Below are positions 1 through 8,986 of a stretch of 64,000 nt of DNA, piece after piece (position 1 is the stretch's first letter; each line of letters begins with the position of its first letter). Origin of the DNA: Providencia manganoxydans. Lineage in GTDB: Bacteria; Pseudomonadota; Gammaproteobacteria; Enterobacterales; Enterobacteriaceae. The translations under genes were made by a program, and so were the position numbers. The stretch lies in the NCBI RefSeq assembly GCF_016618195.1, contig NZ_CP067099.1:1612001-1676000 (forward strand), in the 5' to 3' direction. A model generated the notes under the pieces. That model made no database searches. It worked only from the letters and a program-made list of their open reading frames with translations, and was not told where the DNA came from.

Positions 1-2
1 TA

Positions 3-1352
3 TGTTCTAAAGCTGCAAAATGGTCTGATGATTTATCGCCTGAGAAACTTTTTGGGCGCCAATCTCAATCTTATGATTATCTTATTGGGTTAATTGCGAG
101 TGGCGTTTATTTCAAAGATTGGGAAACTATGCATGGTGTTGAACGACTTAATCATACGCAATTACATGAAATTGGTATTGATTCAATTTTATTACGTGAT
201 ACATCAACAGGATTTGAAGCAAATATTTGTCGTTTTAATGAGTTGTATATTATTTGCTTCGCTGGTTCAGATGAGTTAGTTGATTTTTATGCGGATATCC
301 GACAAGGGCTTGGTTACTATGAACCTCAATATTTTCAAGCGGTCAATTTAACCAATATTCTTTATAAAGTATCTAAGGGAAATATGATTTGTGTTGGCCA
401 CTCGTTAGGAGGAGGGTTGGCAACATTTGCTGCTCTTGCGAGTAATACGCCTTGTATTGCTTTTAGTTCAGCGGGAGTTGCTAAAAATACGATCCAAAGA
501 ATTGGTATGGATTATGAAAAAGCTAAACAAATCGCAAATGACGGCCTCGTTCGTTTTTATGTTGTTCGATATGATTGGTTGGATTTACTTCAATCATTAA
601 AGCCATTTCCTCCTGCACTAGGTAATAAGATCATATTAGATTACTACAATGAAGGTAAAACATGGCGAGATTGGCTTCCTCATCGTTTATTAACGCGGAA
701 TTTCATTGCGCATGGTATGCCTAAAATTCTCAAAATGATGTGTCATTTTACACCATGGGAGAATGGCAGTAGGGTAGTTAACGATGATATTGAGGTTCAA
801 TTAGAGCAGTTTAGTTACGGATTATCATTTTTTCATGATGATCAAACCGATTGTTGGCAAGGTTGTTGCGAAAACAGTATTAAACAGGGCAATATTGCTG
901 GATTCACCAATTTGATCTCAGTTGGTAATAAACCAGTTCATCTTGATAAGTTGGTTGGATACTCTGTGAGGTCAACGGATCCTGAATTCATGAAGGTTCT
1001 TTTGGCTTCTTCATATGCGAGTGATATTAAAAAAGTACACTTAGGAAATGAACGAACCTTTTTACACCTTGCCGCGCAATCTGGGCGGTTAGAGCAAACT
1101 GCAATCTTATTAGCGGAAGGGTGTGAAATAAATGCGGTAGACAGTACGGGTAATACGCCACTCCATGATGCTTTAGGCTGTTATGCATTATTAGTCGCTG
1201 AGTTTTTACTGGCTCAAGGGGCGGATTGGCGAATTAAAAATCATCAAGGTTATGATTGTCTTGATGTATTGGAAAATCATATGGTTAAAGCGGATTATTT
1301 ATCACCACAGGGAAGGTTATTGCGTGAAAAATTGACGTTAATGATGCAATAA
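3..1352 (+). CDS. Lipase-like alpha/beta hydrolase with C-terminal ankyrin repeats (5' end outside window)
   Basis: The reading frame is open from base 3, upstream of the first ATG at 129, so the gene is cut by the window edge and about 449 codons are visible. A nucleophile elbow GHSLGGG (Ser codon at 402-404) is preceded by a hydrophobic strand, as in class-3 or DUF2974-type lipases. Bases about 1040-1270 encode two ankyrin-type repeats (FLHLAAQSG and TPLHDAL cores), which usually bind proteins. Substrate and location are unknown and no signal peptide can be judged. A lipase joined to ankyrin repeats would fit a secreted or type VI effector, but no secretion genes are visible. The fold is fairly sure; the function is not. 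Confidence 0.7.
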   Translation, partial: CSKAAKWSDDLSPEKLFGRQSQSYDYLIGLIASGVYFKDWETMHGVERLNHTQLHEIGIDSILLRDTSTGFEANICRFNELYIICFAGSDELVDFYADIRQGLGYYEPQYFQAVNLTNILYKVSKGNMICVGHSLGGGLATFAALASNTPCIAFSSAGVAKNTIQRIGMDYEKAKQIANDGLVRFYVVRYDWLDLLQSLKPFPPALGNKIILDYYNEGKTWRDWLPHRLLTRNFIAHGMPKILKMMCHFTPWENGSRVVNDDIEVQLEQFSYGLSFFHDDQTDCWQGCCENSIKQGNIAGFTNLISVGNKPVHLDKLVGYSVRSTDPEFMKVLLASSYASDIKKVHLGNERTFLHLAAQSGRLEQTAILLAEGCEINAVDSTGNTPLHDALGCYALLVAEFLLAQGADWRIKNHQGYDCLDVLENHMVKADYLSPQGRLLREKLTLMMQ

Positions 1353-1374
1353 AAAACGGGCTAAGCCCGTTTTT
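1351..1374. terminator. Bidirectional terminator between the lipase-ankyrin gene and srmB
   Basis: The stem AAACGGGC / GCCCGTTT with loop TAA is flanked by an A-run and a T-run. It can therefore end transcripts from both converging genes. It overlaps the stop codon of the left gene and ends 5 bp before the srmB stop. Confidence 0.85.
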
Positions 1375-1378
1375 AAAT

Positions 1379-2719
1379 TTATTCTGTTTTATCAGTCGTT
1401 GGTGTCGCTGAAGGGGTTGCTGGTTTACGGCGTTTACCGATGTTCTTTTTATCACGAAGACGAACTTTTGCTTTCTTTTTAGACTCTTCTTCTTTTTTCT
1501 TTTCTTTACGTTTTGCTAGCACTTTCTTAGATGGTTTTGGTTTATTCATCATAGCTTCTGAAGGTGCTTTAGTGGTTGGACGTAAAGAATCAACAACACG
1601 CATTTTGATTGGATCTTCAATATAGCGAGTGACTTTACCAAATAAAGGATAGTCATGAGCCTCAATCAATGAGATTGCTGTTCCTTTTTTACCAGCCCTT
1701 CCTGTGCGGCCGATACGGTGTATATAGACATCCGCAGTGCGCGGCATATCAAAGTTAAACACATGGCTAACATCATCGATATCTAAGCCGCGAGAGGCTA
1801 CGTCAGTCGCAACTAAAACTTTGACTTGTCCACTTACAAGGCGGCGTACCGCTTCATTTCTTTTTGCTTGAACCATCTCACCTTCAAGATAGCAAGGCTC
1901 AATACCTGCATCGCGCAGCCATTGTACGACTTCACGAATTCGTTCACGCTTACGTACAAAAACAATTGATTTAGTTACATCGTCTTGTTTTATGAGATGA
2001 CACAGTAAAGCTGTTTTATGCTCTAGCGTATCTGCGCGGTAGTAAAATTGCTGTATTTTTTTACGTTCACGACGTGATGATTCAGCATCGATTTCAATCG
2101 GATCTTCTAACAAGCGTTCAGAAAAATCACGAATAGCTTCCCCTTCAAGGGTAGCTGAAAACAGCATGGTTTGTTTGCGCCAACGAGTTTCACCTGCGAT
2201 AGTCTCAATATCATTGGCAAAGCCCATATCTAACATGCGGTCAGCTTCATCAAGGATCAAAATTTCTACTGCACGGCAGTCAAAATTTTCTTCTTTTATG
2301 TATTGCAGTAGGCGACCTGTGGTAGCGACAACAATATCTTGGTTTTCACTAAAAACTTCGGCGTGGTTCATATACGCAACGCCGCCAGTAATCGTGGCGA
2401 TATCAAGGTGATTATGAGCACATAATTCTCTTGCTTGATCTGCAACCTGCATTGCCAATTCACGGGTTGGTGTTAAAACAAGCACCCGCGGAGGACCTGA
2501 TTTTTTTCTTGGAAAATCGAGTAAATGTTGGATAGCTGGCAGTAAGAATGCGGCAGTTTTGCCGGTGCCAGTGGGAGCTGAACCTAAAACATCACGACCA
2601 TCCATTGCAGCAGGGATGGCGGCTGCCTGAATCGCAGTTGGGCGTTCATAGCCTTTATCTGCCAGCGCGTTGATCAGGCTTTCATCTAGTTCAAGTTCAG
2701 AAAATGTGGTTGCAGTCAT
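1379..2719 (-). CDS. srmB: DEAD-box ATP-dependent RNA helicase SrmB
   Basis: This is an RNA helicase that helps early assembly of the 50S ribosomal subunit. At 446 residues it matches the usual length of about 444. Visible motifs are the Q-motif region (RPTAIQ, near 27-31), Walker A APTGTGKT (48-55), PTREL (84-88), DEAD (157-160), SAT (about 188) and the C-terminal helicase motif HRIGRTGRAG. A Lys/Arg-rich tail from about residue 390 should bind RNA. The neighbour trmN, beyond an inserted cassette, matches the E. coli srmB-yfiC order. Confidence 0.95.
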   Translation of the reverse strand: MTATTFSELELDESLINALADKGYERPTAIQAAAIPAAMDGRDVLGSAPTGTGKTAAFLLPAIQHLLDFPRKKSGPPRVLVLTPTRELAMQVADQARELCAHNHLDIATITGGVAYMNHAEVFSENQDIVVATTGRLLQYIKEENFDCRAVEILILDEADRMLDMGFANDIETIAGETRWRKQTMLFSATLEGEAIRDFSERLLEDPIEIDAESSRRERKKIQQFYYRADTLEHKTALLCHLIKQDDVTKSIVFVRKRERIREVVQWLRDAGIEPCYLEGEMVQAKRNEAVRRLVSGQVKVLVATDVASRGLDIDDVSHVFNFDMPRTADVYIHRIGRTGRAGKKGTAISLIEAHDYPLFGKVTRYIEDPIKMRVVDSLRPTTKAPSEAMMNKPKPSKKVLAKRKEKKKEEESKKKAKVRLRDKKNIGKRRKPATPSATPTTDKTE

Positions 2720-2872
2720 GATATACCTCTATTTGGGGCGCTGATTATAAACAGGTTAGCCAAATTGTTCATCTGAAAATATGCATCTTTTGGTAAAGTG
2801 TACCTGTTTTTGTATGCAGCGGGCAGTAATATTGCCAGAAAGCGTGCTTTCCGAGGTGAAAGCACGCGATAG

Positions 2873-2984
2873 TACTCGTTATATTCCAAGTTGTAGGAGT
2901 GTTAACTAGGCTCAGCTATCCAAATCGCATTATTTACTCATGCTTATCGGTTCGTCTTCCTACAACTCGAATTATTTTGAGTAG
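2873..2984. repeat. Intergenic palindromic repeat, copy 1
   Basis: This is a divergent member of the recurring element whose ends read CATACTTCAAGTTGCAG and CTGCAACTCGAATTATTT. Here the ends are ATTCCAAGTTGTAG and CTACAACTCGAATTATTTT, so compensating changes keep the terminal pairing. It occupies the srmB-gltS gap. Elements of this look are common in Yersinia, Photorhabdus and Proteus relatives (YPAL or ERIC-like); the family name is my tentative attribution. Confidence 0.75.
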
Positions 2985-2991
2985 AGAGAAG

Positions 2992-4203
2992 TTAACTCAG
3001 AATGTTGATTAACCATGTATGATATGGGATGCCGACTAGGTCAATCAGTACTGCACCACTTAATGGAACAATCATAAACGCTTTCATAGAAACTTGTTTA
3101 TAACGTTCACAAACTGAAGACATATTAGCCATTGCATTAGGTGTAGCACCTAACCCATGCCCCATTAAACCAGAGCACATAACCGCTGCGTCATAATTTT
3201 TACCGAGTAATTTAAAGATAACGAATATGACGAGTAAAATAAGTATCACAACTTGGGCAAACAGGATAATAAACAGTGGTAAAGCCACTTCTTTTAGTTC
3301 CCAAATTTTTAGCGACATCATTGCCATCGTTAAAAAGAGTCCTAAAGAAACTTCAGAAATTAAATCAACAGATTTTTGGTTAATTTTAAATAAATTAACC
3401 TGATCGTTGATATTGCGGATCACGATAGCAATGATCATCGCTCCAACATAACTTGGTAATGAAAAACCCGTTGCTTTAGTGAATTGAGCTGAGGCGAATT
3501 GACCAATAACCATAATACCCAGCACTAATGCAAGCATTTTTAAAAATGCATGAGCGTCAATCGATTCAATTTTGCTGGCGATCGTCTCGGTCACTTTTGG
3601 GCTTTTAATGGTTTCATCAGCTTCAATAACGACGTTATGTTTTTTTATTAAATAAGACGCAATTGGTCCGCCTAATAAGCTACCAGTAATTAAGCCAAAG
3701 GTCGCCGCCGCAATAGCTGCTACGGTTGCAGACTGTACGCCAAGCCCTTCAGCCATTTGACCGAAAGCTGCGGCACCACCATGACCACCAGTGAGTGATA
3801 CACCACCTGCCATAACGCCGATTACTGGGTTGATCCCCAATAAATGCGCTAAGCCTGCACCAAAAGTATCTTGGAATAAAACAATAAACCAACAGATAAA
3901 TAGGTAGATGAATAATAAACGTCCACCACTTTTTAAAATGCGGAAGCTGCCATCAATACCGATAGTGGTAAAAAAGGCAACCATTAGGAAAGTTTGTAAG
4001 CTGGTGTCAAAATGAATTTCAGCTAAATTAAAGGATTTTAAACCCCAAATAATTAAGCTAACAAGAAAACCACCAATAACAGGTGATGGAATACAAAAGC
4101 GTTGTAACCATTCAATGCGTTTTTTAAGGTGGATACCCATAAGAAGGCAAAGTACGGTTAGTAAAAGTGTCGATAAGGTGTCTAATTGTAATGTAAAGTT
4201 CAT
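2992..4203 (-). CDS. gltS: Sodium/glutamate symporter, GltS family
   Basis: This inner-membrane secondary transporter of 403 residues is close to the 401 of E. coli GltS. The family signature appears twice as inverted halves: SLTGGHGGAAAFG near the middle and MGHGLGATPNAMANM near the C-terminus, each between strongly hydrophobic segments. I start at 4203 because AGGGAAA lies 4-5 bases before that ATG; the longer frame begins at a GTG (4221) with no good ribosome site. It is followed upstream by hutG on the same strand, so the natural substrate may include formiminoglutamate as well as glutamate. That substrate idea is inference. Confidence 0.88.
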   Translation of the reverse strand: MNFTLQLDTLSTLLLTVLCLLMGIHLKKRIEWLQRFCIPSPVIGGFLVSLIIWGLKSFNLAEIHFDTSLQTFLMVAFFTTIGIDGSFRILKSGGRLLFIYLFICWFIVLFQDTFGAGLAHLLGINPVIGVMAGGVSLTGGHGGAAAFGQMAEGLGVQSATVAAIAAATFGLITGSLLGGPIASYLIKKHNVVIEADETIKSPKVTETIASKIESIDAHAFLKMLALVLGIMVIGQFASAQFTKATGFSLPSYVGAMIIAIVIRNINDQVNLFKINQKSVDLISEVSLGLFLTMAMMSLKIWELKEVALPLFIILFAQVVILILLVIFVIFKLLGKNYDAAVMCSGLMGHGLGATPNAMANMSSVCERYKQVSMKAFMIVPLSGAVLIDLVGIPYHTWLINILS

Positions 4204-4336
4204 ATAGTTTCCCTGTAGCACCGTTATTTTGCCAGTACTTTCCTTAAAATCTGTTGTTATAGTTTCATTTAAGAAAAGTTGAAATATATTACTGCAAATT
4301 TACGGTGTTTTTATCAGTCGCATTGTTGTGTGTTTA

Positions 4337-5254
4337 TTAGAATAAAAATTGGTAAATTAAATAAGCTGCTAATTTTGACGTATGGTTATCAATATCAAAT
4401 TCTGGATTACATTCAGCAATATCAAAGACAGCAATTTTTTGACTGGCTTTAATTACGGCAAATAATTCATCAAATGTTTCGGTATTAATGCCTTTCGCTG
4501 CGGGAGCACTTACCCCAGGCGCAATTGAGGCAGAAAAAACATCTAAATCAACAGTGACATAAAGGTAATCGACTTGTTCGATAAATTGCTGAATTTGATT
4601 AATTGCTTTTGGTAGTTGGCTTTGGGATAGCTCTCTATCACGAATATATTGGCACCCTAATTTATCCGCAGTATCAAATAACACTTTAGTGTTGCCATGG
4701 TCAGCAATACCTAAACAGAGATAATTAAATGGGCGATTATGTTGTTCGCATAATTTTGCCGATTGTAAAAAAGGTGTTCCTGAAGTCGCTTCCATTGCCG
4801 TTCTGAGGTCAAAGTGAGCATCAAAATTAATGATACCTATTGTTTTAGTTGGCTCTGTTTGGGCAACAAAGTCAAATAAACCTTGGAAGCTAGCAAAAGC
4901 AACTTCATGTCCACCGCCTAAAACGATAGGGGTTTGATTTGATGATAAAATAGCGATCAATTGATCAGAAAGATTGCGCTGAGCGGTTTCGAGATCGTTA
5001 TCATCACAACGGACGGTTCCTGCGTCGCGGATCGCGAGAGGCTGATGTAATGGGAGCCCAGCCAATTGTTGACGAATAGCATCAGGCCCTGCTTTAGCAC
5101 CTAGTCGTCCTTTATTACGCCTTACCCCTTCATCGGAGGCAAAACCGATTAAAGCAAACTGTGCAGGGGTGTTTTTATTCATGACTTGATGGATGCGTAA
5201 GTGCTCTTCAGTATCTCCATCAGTACGGCCTTGCCAAATAAAAGGTGCTGCCAT
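4337..5254 (-). CDS. hutG: Formimidoylglutamase HutG (arginase/agmatinase family)
   Basis: HutG hydrolyses N-formimino-L-glutamate to L-glutamate and formamide, the last step of one histidine-degradation route. At 305 residues it has the binuclear manganese ligands of the ureohydrolase fold: GGGHE (His116), NFDAHFD (Asp145, His147, Asp149) and DLDVF (Asp236, Asp238). The N-terminal WQGRTD is typical of HutG rather than arginase or agmatinase. No hutH, hutU or hutI is in the window, so the gene stands alone with gltS and an IclR regulator. The family is sure; HutG over another ureohydrolase is likely. Confidence 0.85.
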   Translation of the reverse strand: MAAPFIWQGRTDGDTEEHLRIHQVMNKNTPAQFALIGFASDEGVRRNKGRLGAKAGPDAIRQQLAGLPLHQPLAIRDAGTVRCDDNDLETAQRNLSDQLIAILSSNQTPIVLGGGHEVAFASFQGLFDFVAQTEPTKTIGIINFDAHFDLRTAMEATSGTPFLQSAKLCEQHNRPFNYLCLGIADHGNTKVLFDTADKLGCQYIRDRELSQSQLPKAINQIQQFIEQVDYLYVTVDLDVFSASIAPGVSAPAAKGINTETFDELFAVIKASQKIAVFDIAECNPEFDIDNHTSKLAAYLIYQFLF

Positions 5255-5256
5255 AA

Positions 5257-5988
5257 TTACTCCAGATTAATCAGTTTGGTCATATTGAGCGCTGCTTTGC
5301 AGGTCTCGACAATAAACTCATCAACACGATGAGTAGAGCGAAATTCAGGTGCCATGACAGAAACCACGGCAATGACATCATTACCCTTAAAAATGGGGGC
5401 GGAAACACCTAATACGCCTTCATCAATTTCACCATAAGATACACCATAGCCTTGTTGGCGAATTTGCGTCAGGGCTTGCTTTAACTGCGTTATACTCTCT
5501 GGTGATTGTAATTGTTCGCCATGAGTTTCAAATACCAGTGATTGATAGTCTGCATCGCGAAAAGCCAACAATGTTTTTGCACTAGCGCCTTTTATGAGTG
5601 TGTTGCCGCGGCCAATCACAAAGGAGCAACGTAGTGCCTGAGAGCTTTCGATCATGTCAACACAGATGGTTTCACATAGATTTGAGGTAATAATCGCAAC
5701 CGTTTCTTGGGTTTTTTTACTCAATGATTGCAATTCAATCTTGGATGAATTCATCAGTAAGCTGTGTTGGTAGTATTTTTCCTGAGTTTTGATACTCTGC
5801 GCACCAACAGTATACGTACCATATTGCCTAGCGTATGTGATAAATTCCCAGTTTATGAGAATGGCTAGCAAGCGATAAACAGTGGAAACAGGAATATTTA
5901 ATTCGTTAGAAATCATTTGCGGAGTGACGGGAACCGTACTTGCAGTGATATAGGATAAAATATTCAATGTTCGGTTAATACTGTTCAT
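5257..5988 (-). CDS. IclR-family transcriptional regulator, probable repressor of the hutG-gltS cassette
   Basis: The 243-residue protein has an N-terminal winged helix-turn-helix (about residues 1-65, with SNELNIPVSTVYRLLAIL as the recognition region) and a C-terminal IclR effector-binding domain containing GYGVSYGEIDEGVLGVSAPI. It ends 2 bp before hutG, which makes one transcription unit iclR-hutG-gltS likely. Two 7-N5-7 palindromes lie just upstream of its start. The ligand is unknown; formiminoglutamate, histidine or glutamate are reasonable guesses from the neighbours. Confidence 0.85.
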   Translation of the reverse strand: MNSINRTLNILSYITASTVPVTPQMISNELNIPVSTVYRLLAILINWEFITYARQYGTYTVGAQSIKTQEKYYQHSLLMNSSKIELQSLSKKTQETVAIITSNLCETICVDMIESSQALRCSFVIGRGNTLIKGASAKTLLAFRDADYQSLVFETHGEQLQSPESITQLKQALTQIRQQGYGVSYGEIDEGVLGVSAPIFKGNDVIAVVSVMAPEFRSTHRVDEFIVETCKAALNMTKLINLE

Positions 5989-6040
5989 GGTATCCCCTTT
6001 TTTTCGAACTTAGCAGTAAATATTTTTGGGCTCAAATAAT

Positions 6041-6059
6041 ATTCTCACAATATGAGAAT
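6041..6059. promoter_or_regulatory. Perfect palindromic operator candidate for the IclR regulator
   Basis: ATTCTCA-N5-TGAGAAT is a perfect inverted repeat, 53 bp upstream of the iclR-type start and within the divergent iclR/trmN promoter region. IclR proteins usually autoregulate from such sites. The assignment is inferred from position and symmetry. Confidence 0.6.
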
Positions 6060-6095
6060 TATTTTGTGGAAAAAATGTAATATTTTCATTTTTAA

Positions 6096-6114
6096 ATTGT
6101 CACATAATGAGAAT
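6096..6114. promoter_or_regulatory. Second, near-perfect copy of the IclR operator
   Basis: ATTGTCA-N5-TGAGAAT differs at one base from the perfect site centred 55 bp away. Having the same 7-N5-7 architecture twice supports a dimeric or tetrameric regulator. It lies 30 bp before trmN, so trmN may be affected too. Confidence 0.55.
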
Positions 6115-6143
6115 TTGAATAATTAATATACGATTCAGAGTGG

Positions 6144-6881
6144 TTGAGTAACGTGAAAAAAAATTATCGCAAAGGTGGTTTTACCTTTAAGCAATTTTTT
6201 GTTGGACATGATCGTTGTGCAATGAAGGTGGGAACAGATGGTGTGTTATTGGGAGCATGGGCACCAGTTCAACAAGCCAAGAGAGCATTAGATATAGGTT
6301 GTGGTAGTGGGTTAATTGCTTTGATGTTGGCTCAACGAAACTCGCAATTACTGATTGATGCTGTTGAATTAGATAATGCAGCGGCAGAACAAGCGCAAGA
6401 GAACTTCACTGAATCAAAATGGGCTGGGCGGTTGCGCGTTTTTGCGCAAGATATTGTTGAATTTAGTGCAATTAACCCACAACAATATGATCTTATTGTC
6501 AGTAATCCTCCTTATTTTGAGCCATCAGTGTCTTGTAGTACAGAGCAACGTGATCAGGCCCGTTATACTGCGACACTGACTCATGAAACATTACTTGATT
6601 GTGCTAAGCAATGCTTAGTCGCTGATGGGGTATTATGCCTTGTTTTACCTTATGAAGTCGGTGAAAAAGTTGAAATAATGGCAAATAAGGAAGGGTGGTT
6701 CACCGCGTATCGAATCAATATCCAAGATAAATCAACCACGGCGTTTCATCGCATGCTACTAGGCCTGAAGTTGACCTTTGTAGAGCCTAATGTGTCAACA
6801 TTGGCATTGAAGGAGGTTGATAGTCAGGTTTATACCGAAGATTTTCAGCAATTGATCCGCGAGTTTTATTTAAAATATTAG
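6144..6881 (+). CDS. trmN: tRNA1(Val) (adenine(37)-N6)-methyltransferase TrmN
   Basis: This S-adenosylmethionine-dependent enzyme methylates A37 of tRNA-Val. The SAM-binding motif DIGCGSG is at residues 50-56 and the N6-adenine catalytic motif NPPY at 121-124. The N-terminal GFTFKQFFVGHDRCAMKVGTDG block is diagnostic for YfiC/TrmN6. The 245-residue model starts at a TTG; a GTG at 6153 would give 242 residues, and neither has a clear ribosome site, so the start is uncertain. In E. coli it also lies between srmB and nadB. Confidence 0.92.
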   Translation: MSNVKKNYRKGGFTFKQFFVGHDRCAMKVGTDGVLLGAWAPVQQAKRALDIGCGSGLIALMLAQRNSQLLIDAVELDNAAAEQAQENFTESKWAGRLRVFAQDIVEFSAINPQQYDLIVSNPPYFEPSVSCSTEQRDQARYTATLTHETLLDCAKQCLVADGVLCLVLPYEVGEKVEIMANKEGWFTAYRINIQDKSTTAFHRMLLGLKLTFVEPNVSTLALKEVDSQVYTEDFQQLIREFYLKY

Positions 6882-6906
6882 TAGCCAACAGTCGCTGGCT
6901 ACTAAT
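6877..6906. terminator. Hairpin between converging trmN and nadB
   Basis: An 11-bp perfect stem, ATTAGTAGCCA / TGGCTACTAAT with an 8-base loop, overlaps the trmN stop. There is no long T-run on either side, so it may act weakly or as a 3' stabilising hairpin. Confidence 0.55.
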
Positions 6907-6910
6907 CGAT

Positions 6911-8512
6911 TTAAGGTTTGAGAATAGTGGGGCCTGAGTGCTCAAGTTGTTCAGGGTAGTCTAGTGTATAGTGTAACCCTCTACTTTCTTTACGTTCTAG
7001 AGCACAGCGAACCATCAATTCAGCGACTTGAACAAGGTTTCTTAATTCCAGTAAGTTATTTGAAATACGGAAGTTTGCATAATATTCATGAATTTCTTGT
7101 TGTAACATATGGATCCGCCGTAAAGCCCTTTCCAGCCGTTTAGTCGTCCTGACGATCCCCATGTAATCCCACATAAATAATCGTAATTCATGCCAGTTAT
7201 GTTGAATGATCACTTGCTCATCTGAATTATGAACTAAGCTATCGTCCCATTCTGGCAAGGTTGTAATATCTGCAACTTGCGAGATCACTTTTTTGATATG
7301 TTCGGATGCGGACCAACCATAAACAAGGCACTCTAATAATGAATTGGATGCCATGCGGTTCGCACCATGTAAACCGGTATAACTGACTTCCCCGATTGCA
7401 TAAAGATTATGAATATCTGTCATGCCATTTTGATCAACTTGAACACCACCACAGGTATAGTGAGCGGCGGGAACGATAGGAATCGGTTCTTTAGTCAGAT
7501 CTAACCCTAATGTCAGTAATTTTTCGTAAATAGTTGGGAAATGATTTTGAATAAAGTCAGCGGGTTTGTGGCTAATATCAAGATACATGCAATCTGCACC
7601 TAAGCGCTTCATTTCATGATCTATCGCTCTAGCGACAATATCACGTGGGGCAAGTTCACCGCGTTGGTCATAGTCAGGCATAAAACGGCTACCATCAGGA
7701 CGCTTTAAGTAAGCGCCTTCACCACGTAATGCTTCTGTCAGTAAAAAATTGCGTGCTTGTGGATGGAATAGGCATGTCGGGTGAAATTGGTTGAATTCAA
7801 GGTTGGCTACGCTACAGCCAATGCGCCATGCCATTGCTATCCCATCACCAGAAGATATATCAGGGTTAGTGGTATATTGGTAAACTTTTGCTGCGCCACC
7901 AGTAGCCAACACGATGATCTTAGCGCGGATCGTTTCAACTTGTTCTTTTTGTCGATTCCACACATAAGCACCAACGATACGCGTATCACCTGACAAACCA
8001 ACCTTATCCGATCGAATGAGATCGACGGCATTATAGCGTTCTTTTATATGAATATTGGGATGGGAAAAAGCAAGGTTGACCAGTGTTGTTTCAACTTCTT
8101 TGCCTGTTGCGTCTGCGTGGTGGAGTATTCGCCGGTGGCTGTGTCCACCTTCACGAGTGAGGTGGTATTGGGTTGCTCCAGAATCGGTGACTTCAGTATC
8201 AAAGAGAACACCTTGATCAATCAGCCATTGTACGCATTCTTTTGCATTGGAGGCGATAAATTCAACGGATTGCTTTTCACAAATGCCAGCCCCTGCAATG
8301 AGTGTGTCTTCAACATGAGATTCAACGCTGTCACTGTCGTCGAAAACAGCAGCAATTCCGCCTTGTGCGTAGTATGATGCACCTTCATTTAGCTTACTTT
8401 TACTAAGAATAGTCACTTGATGAAACGGTGCGAGCCGCAATGCAGCAGAAAGCCCTGCGACACCGCTACCAATAATAAGAATATCAGTGTAATGCTGTGT
8501 AGAGTTTTTCAT
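6911..8512 (-). CDS. nadB: L-aspartate oxidase NadB
   Basis: NadB oxidises L-aspartate to iminoaspartate with FAD, the first step of de novo NAD synthesis. The 533-residue protein has the N-terminal dinucleotide motif [12 protein letters not shown] (about 14-25), [10 protein letters not shown], the active-site block HHADATGKE and [10 protein letters not shown], and the conserved arginine in [13 protein letters not shown]. It converges with trmN and diverges from rpoE, as in E. coli. Confidence 0.95.
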   Translation of the reverse strand: MKNSTQHYTDILIIGSGVAGLSAALRLAPFHQVTILSKSKLNEGASYYAQGGIAAVFDDSDSVESHVEDTLIAGAGICEKQSVEFIASNAKECVQWLIDQGVLFDTEVTDSGATQYHLTREGGHSHRRILHHADATGKEVETTLVNLAFSHPNIHIKERYNAVDLIRSDKVGLSGDTRIVGAYVWNRQKEQVETIRAKIIVLATGGAAKVYQYTTNPDISSGDGIAMAWRIGCSVANLEFNQFHPTCLFHPQARNFLLTEALRGEGAYLKRPDGSRFMPDYDQRGELAPRDIVARAIDHEMKRLGADCMYLDISHKPADFIQNHFPTIYEKLLTLGLDLTKEPIPIVPAAHYTCGGVQVDQNGMTDIHNLYAIGEVSYTGLHGANRMASNSLLECLVYGWSASEHIKKVISQVADITTLPEWDDSLVHNSDEQVIIQHNWHELRLFMWDYMGIVRTTKRLERALRRIHMLQQEIHEYYANFRISNNLLELRNLVQVAELMVRCALERKESRGLHYTLDYPEQLEHSGPTILKP

Positions 8513-8631
8513 AAGTGGTTGTATGCTGTGTAGTATTAATTGGAGTTTTCATGTTAGCCTATCGCACTTGTCAATGCTATTTGTGAAAGCGTCTTTAATG
8601 TTATTGATTACGGTGGGTTGAGCTTGGCGTT

Positions 8632-8758
8632 TATACACGCCATACTTCAAGTTGCAGTGGTGTTGGTCGCATATACTCGCGCTGCCATATAGCTATCTAT
8701 GTGCCCAATGACTCGGTGACTTGTTGCTTAGCTGCACCTCGAATTATTTTGAGTATAT
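8632..8758. repeat. Intergenic palindromic repeat, copy 2
   Basis: A full-length copy: CATACTTCAAGTTGCAG at the left and GCTGCACCTCGAATTATTTTGAGTA at the right (first 20 bases GCTGCACCTCGAATTATTTT), about 127 bp. It lies in the 470-bp nadB-rpoE gap. The rest of that gap holds the rpoE promoter region and leader ORF. Confidence 0.8.
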
Positions 8759-8878
8759 ATTGATAAAGCGGTATGCTACCTAAATGGTTTTAAAGTGATT
8801 TTCTGCGGATCGCAAGGATCCTTTATCAGTGAGAAACGACTTTTATTGTAAGTTTTTTACTAATTTTATGCATTAAAT

Positions 8879-8906
8879 TGAACTTCATCTATTTTTATTA
8901 CTCAAA
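8879..8906 (+). promoter_or_regulatory. Sigma-E-type promoter of rpoE
   Basis: GAACTT at 8880-8885 is followed after 16 bases by TCAAA at 8902-8906. This resembles the sigma-E consensus (GGAACTT, 16 bp, TCtgA). Autoregulation of rpoE by sigma-E is established in enterics; this site is assigned by matching position and spacing. Confidence 0.6.
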
Positions 8907-8932
8907 GTTATGCTTGCTTTAGGAAGGGAGTG

Positions 8933-8986
8933 ATGATCAATTTAACAAATTTACAGCCTGAGTTCGGGAGATTTTCCCAGGAATGA
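8933..8986 (+). CDS. rseD: rpoE leader peptide (RseD-like)
   Basis: A 17-codon ORF begins MINLTNLQPEF and ends in a TGA that overlaps the rpoE ATG (ATGA at 8983-8986). A strong ribosome site AGGAAGGGAG lies directly in front, while rpoE itself has no separate good site. This implies translational coupling. It corresponds in position to the E. coli rpoE leader ORF rseD, though only this short part is open from a usable start here (an in-frame GTG at 8930 adds one codon). Confidence 0.6.
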   Translation: MINLTNLQPEFGRFSQE

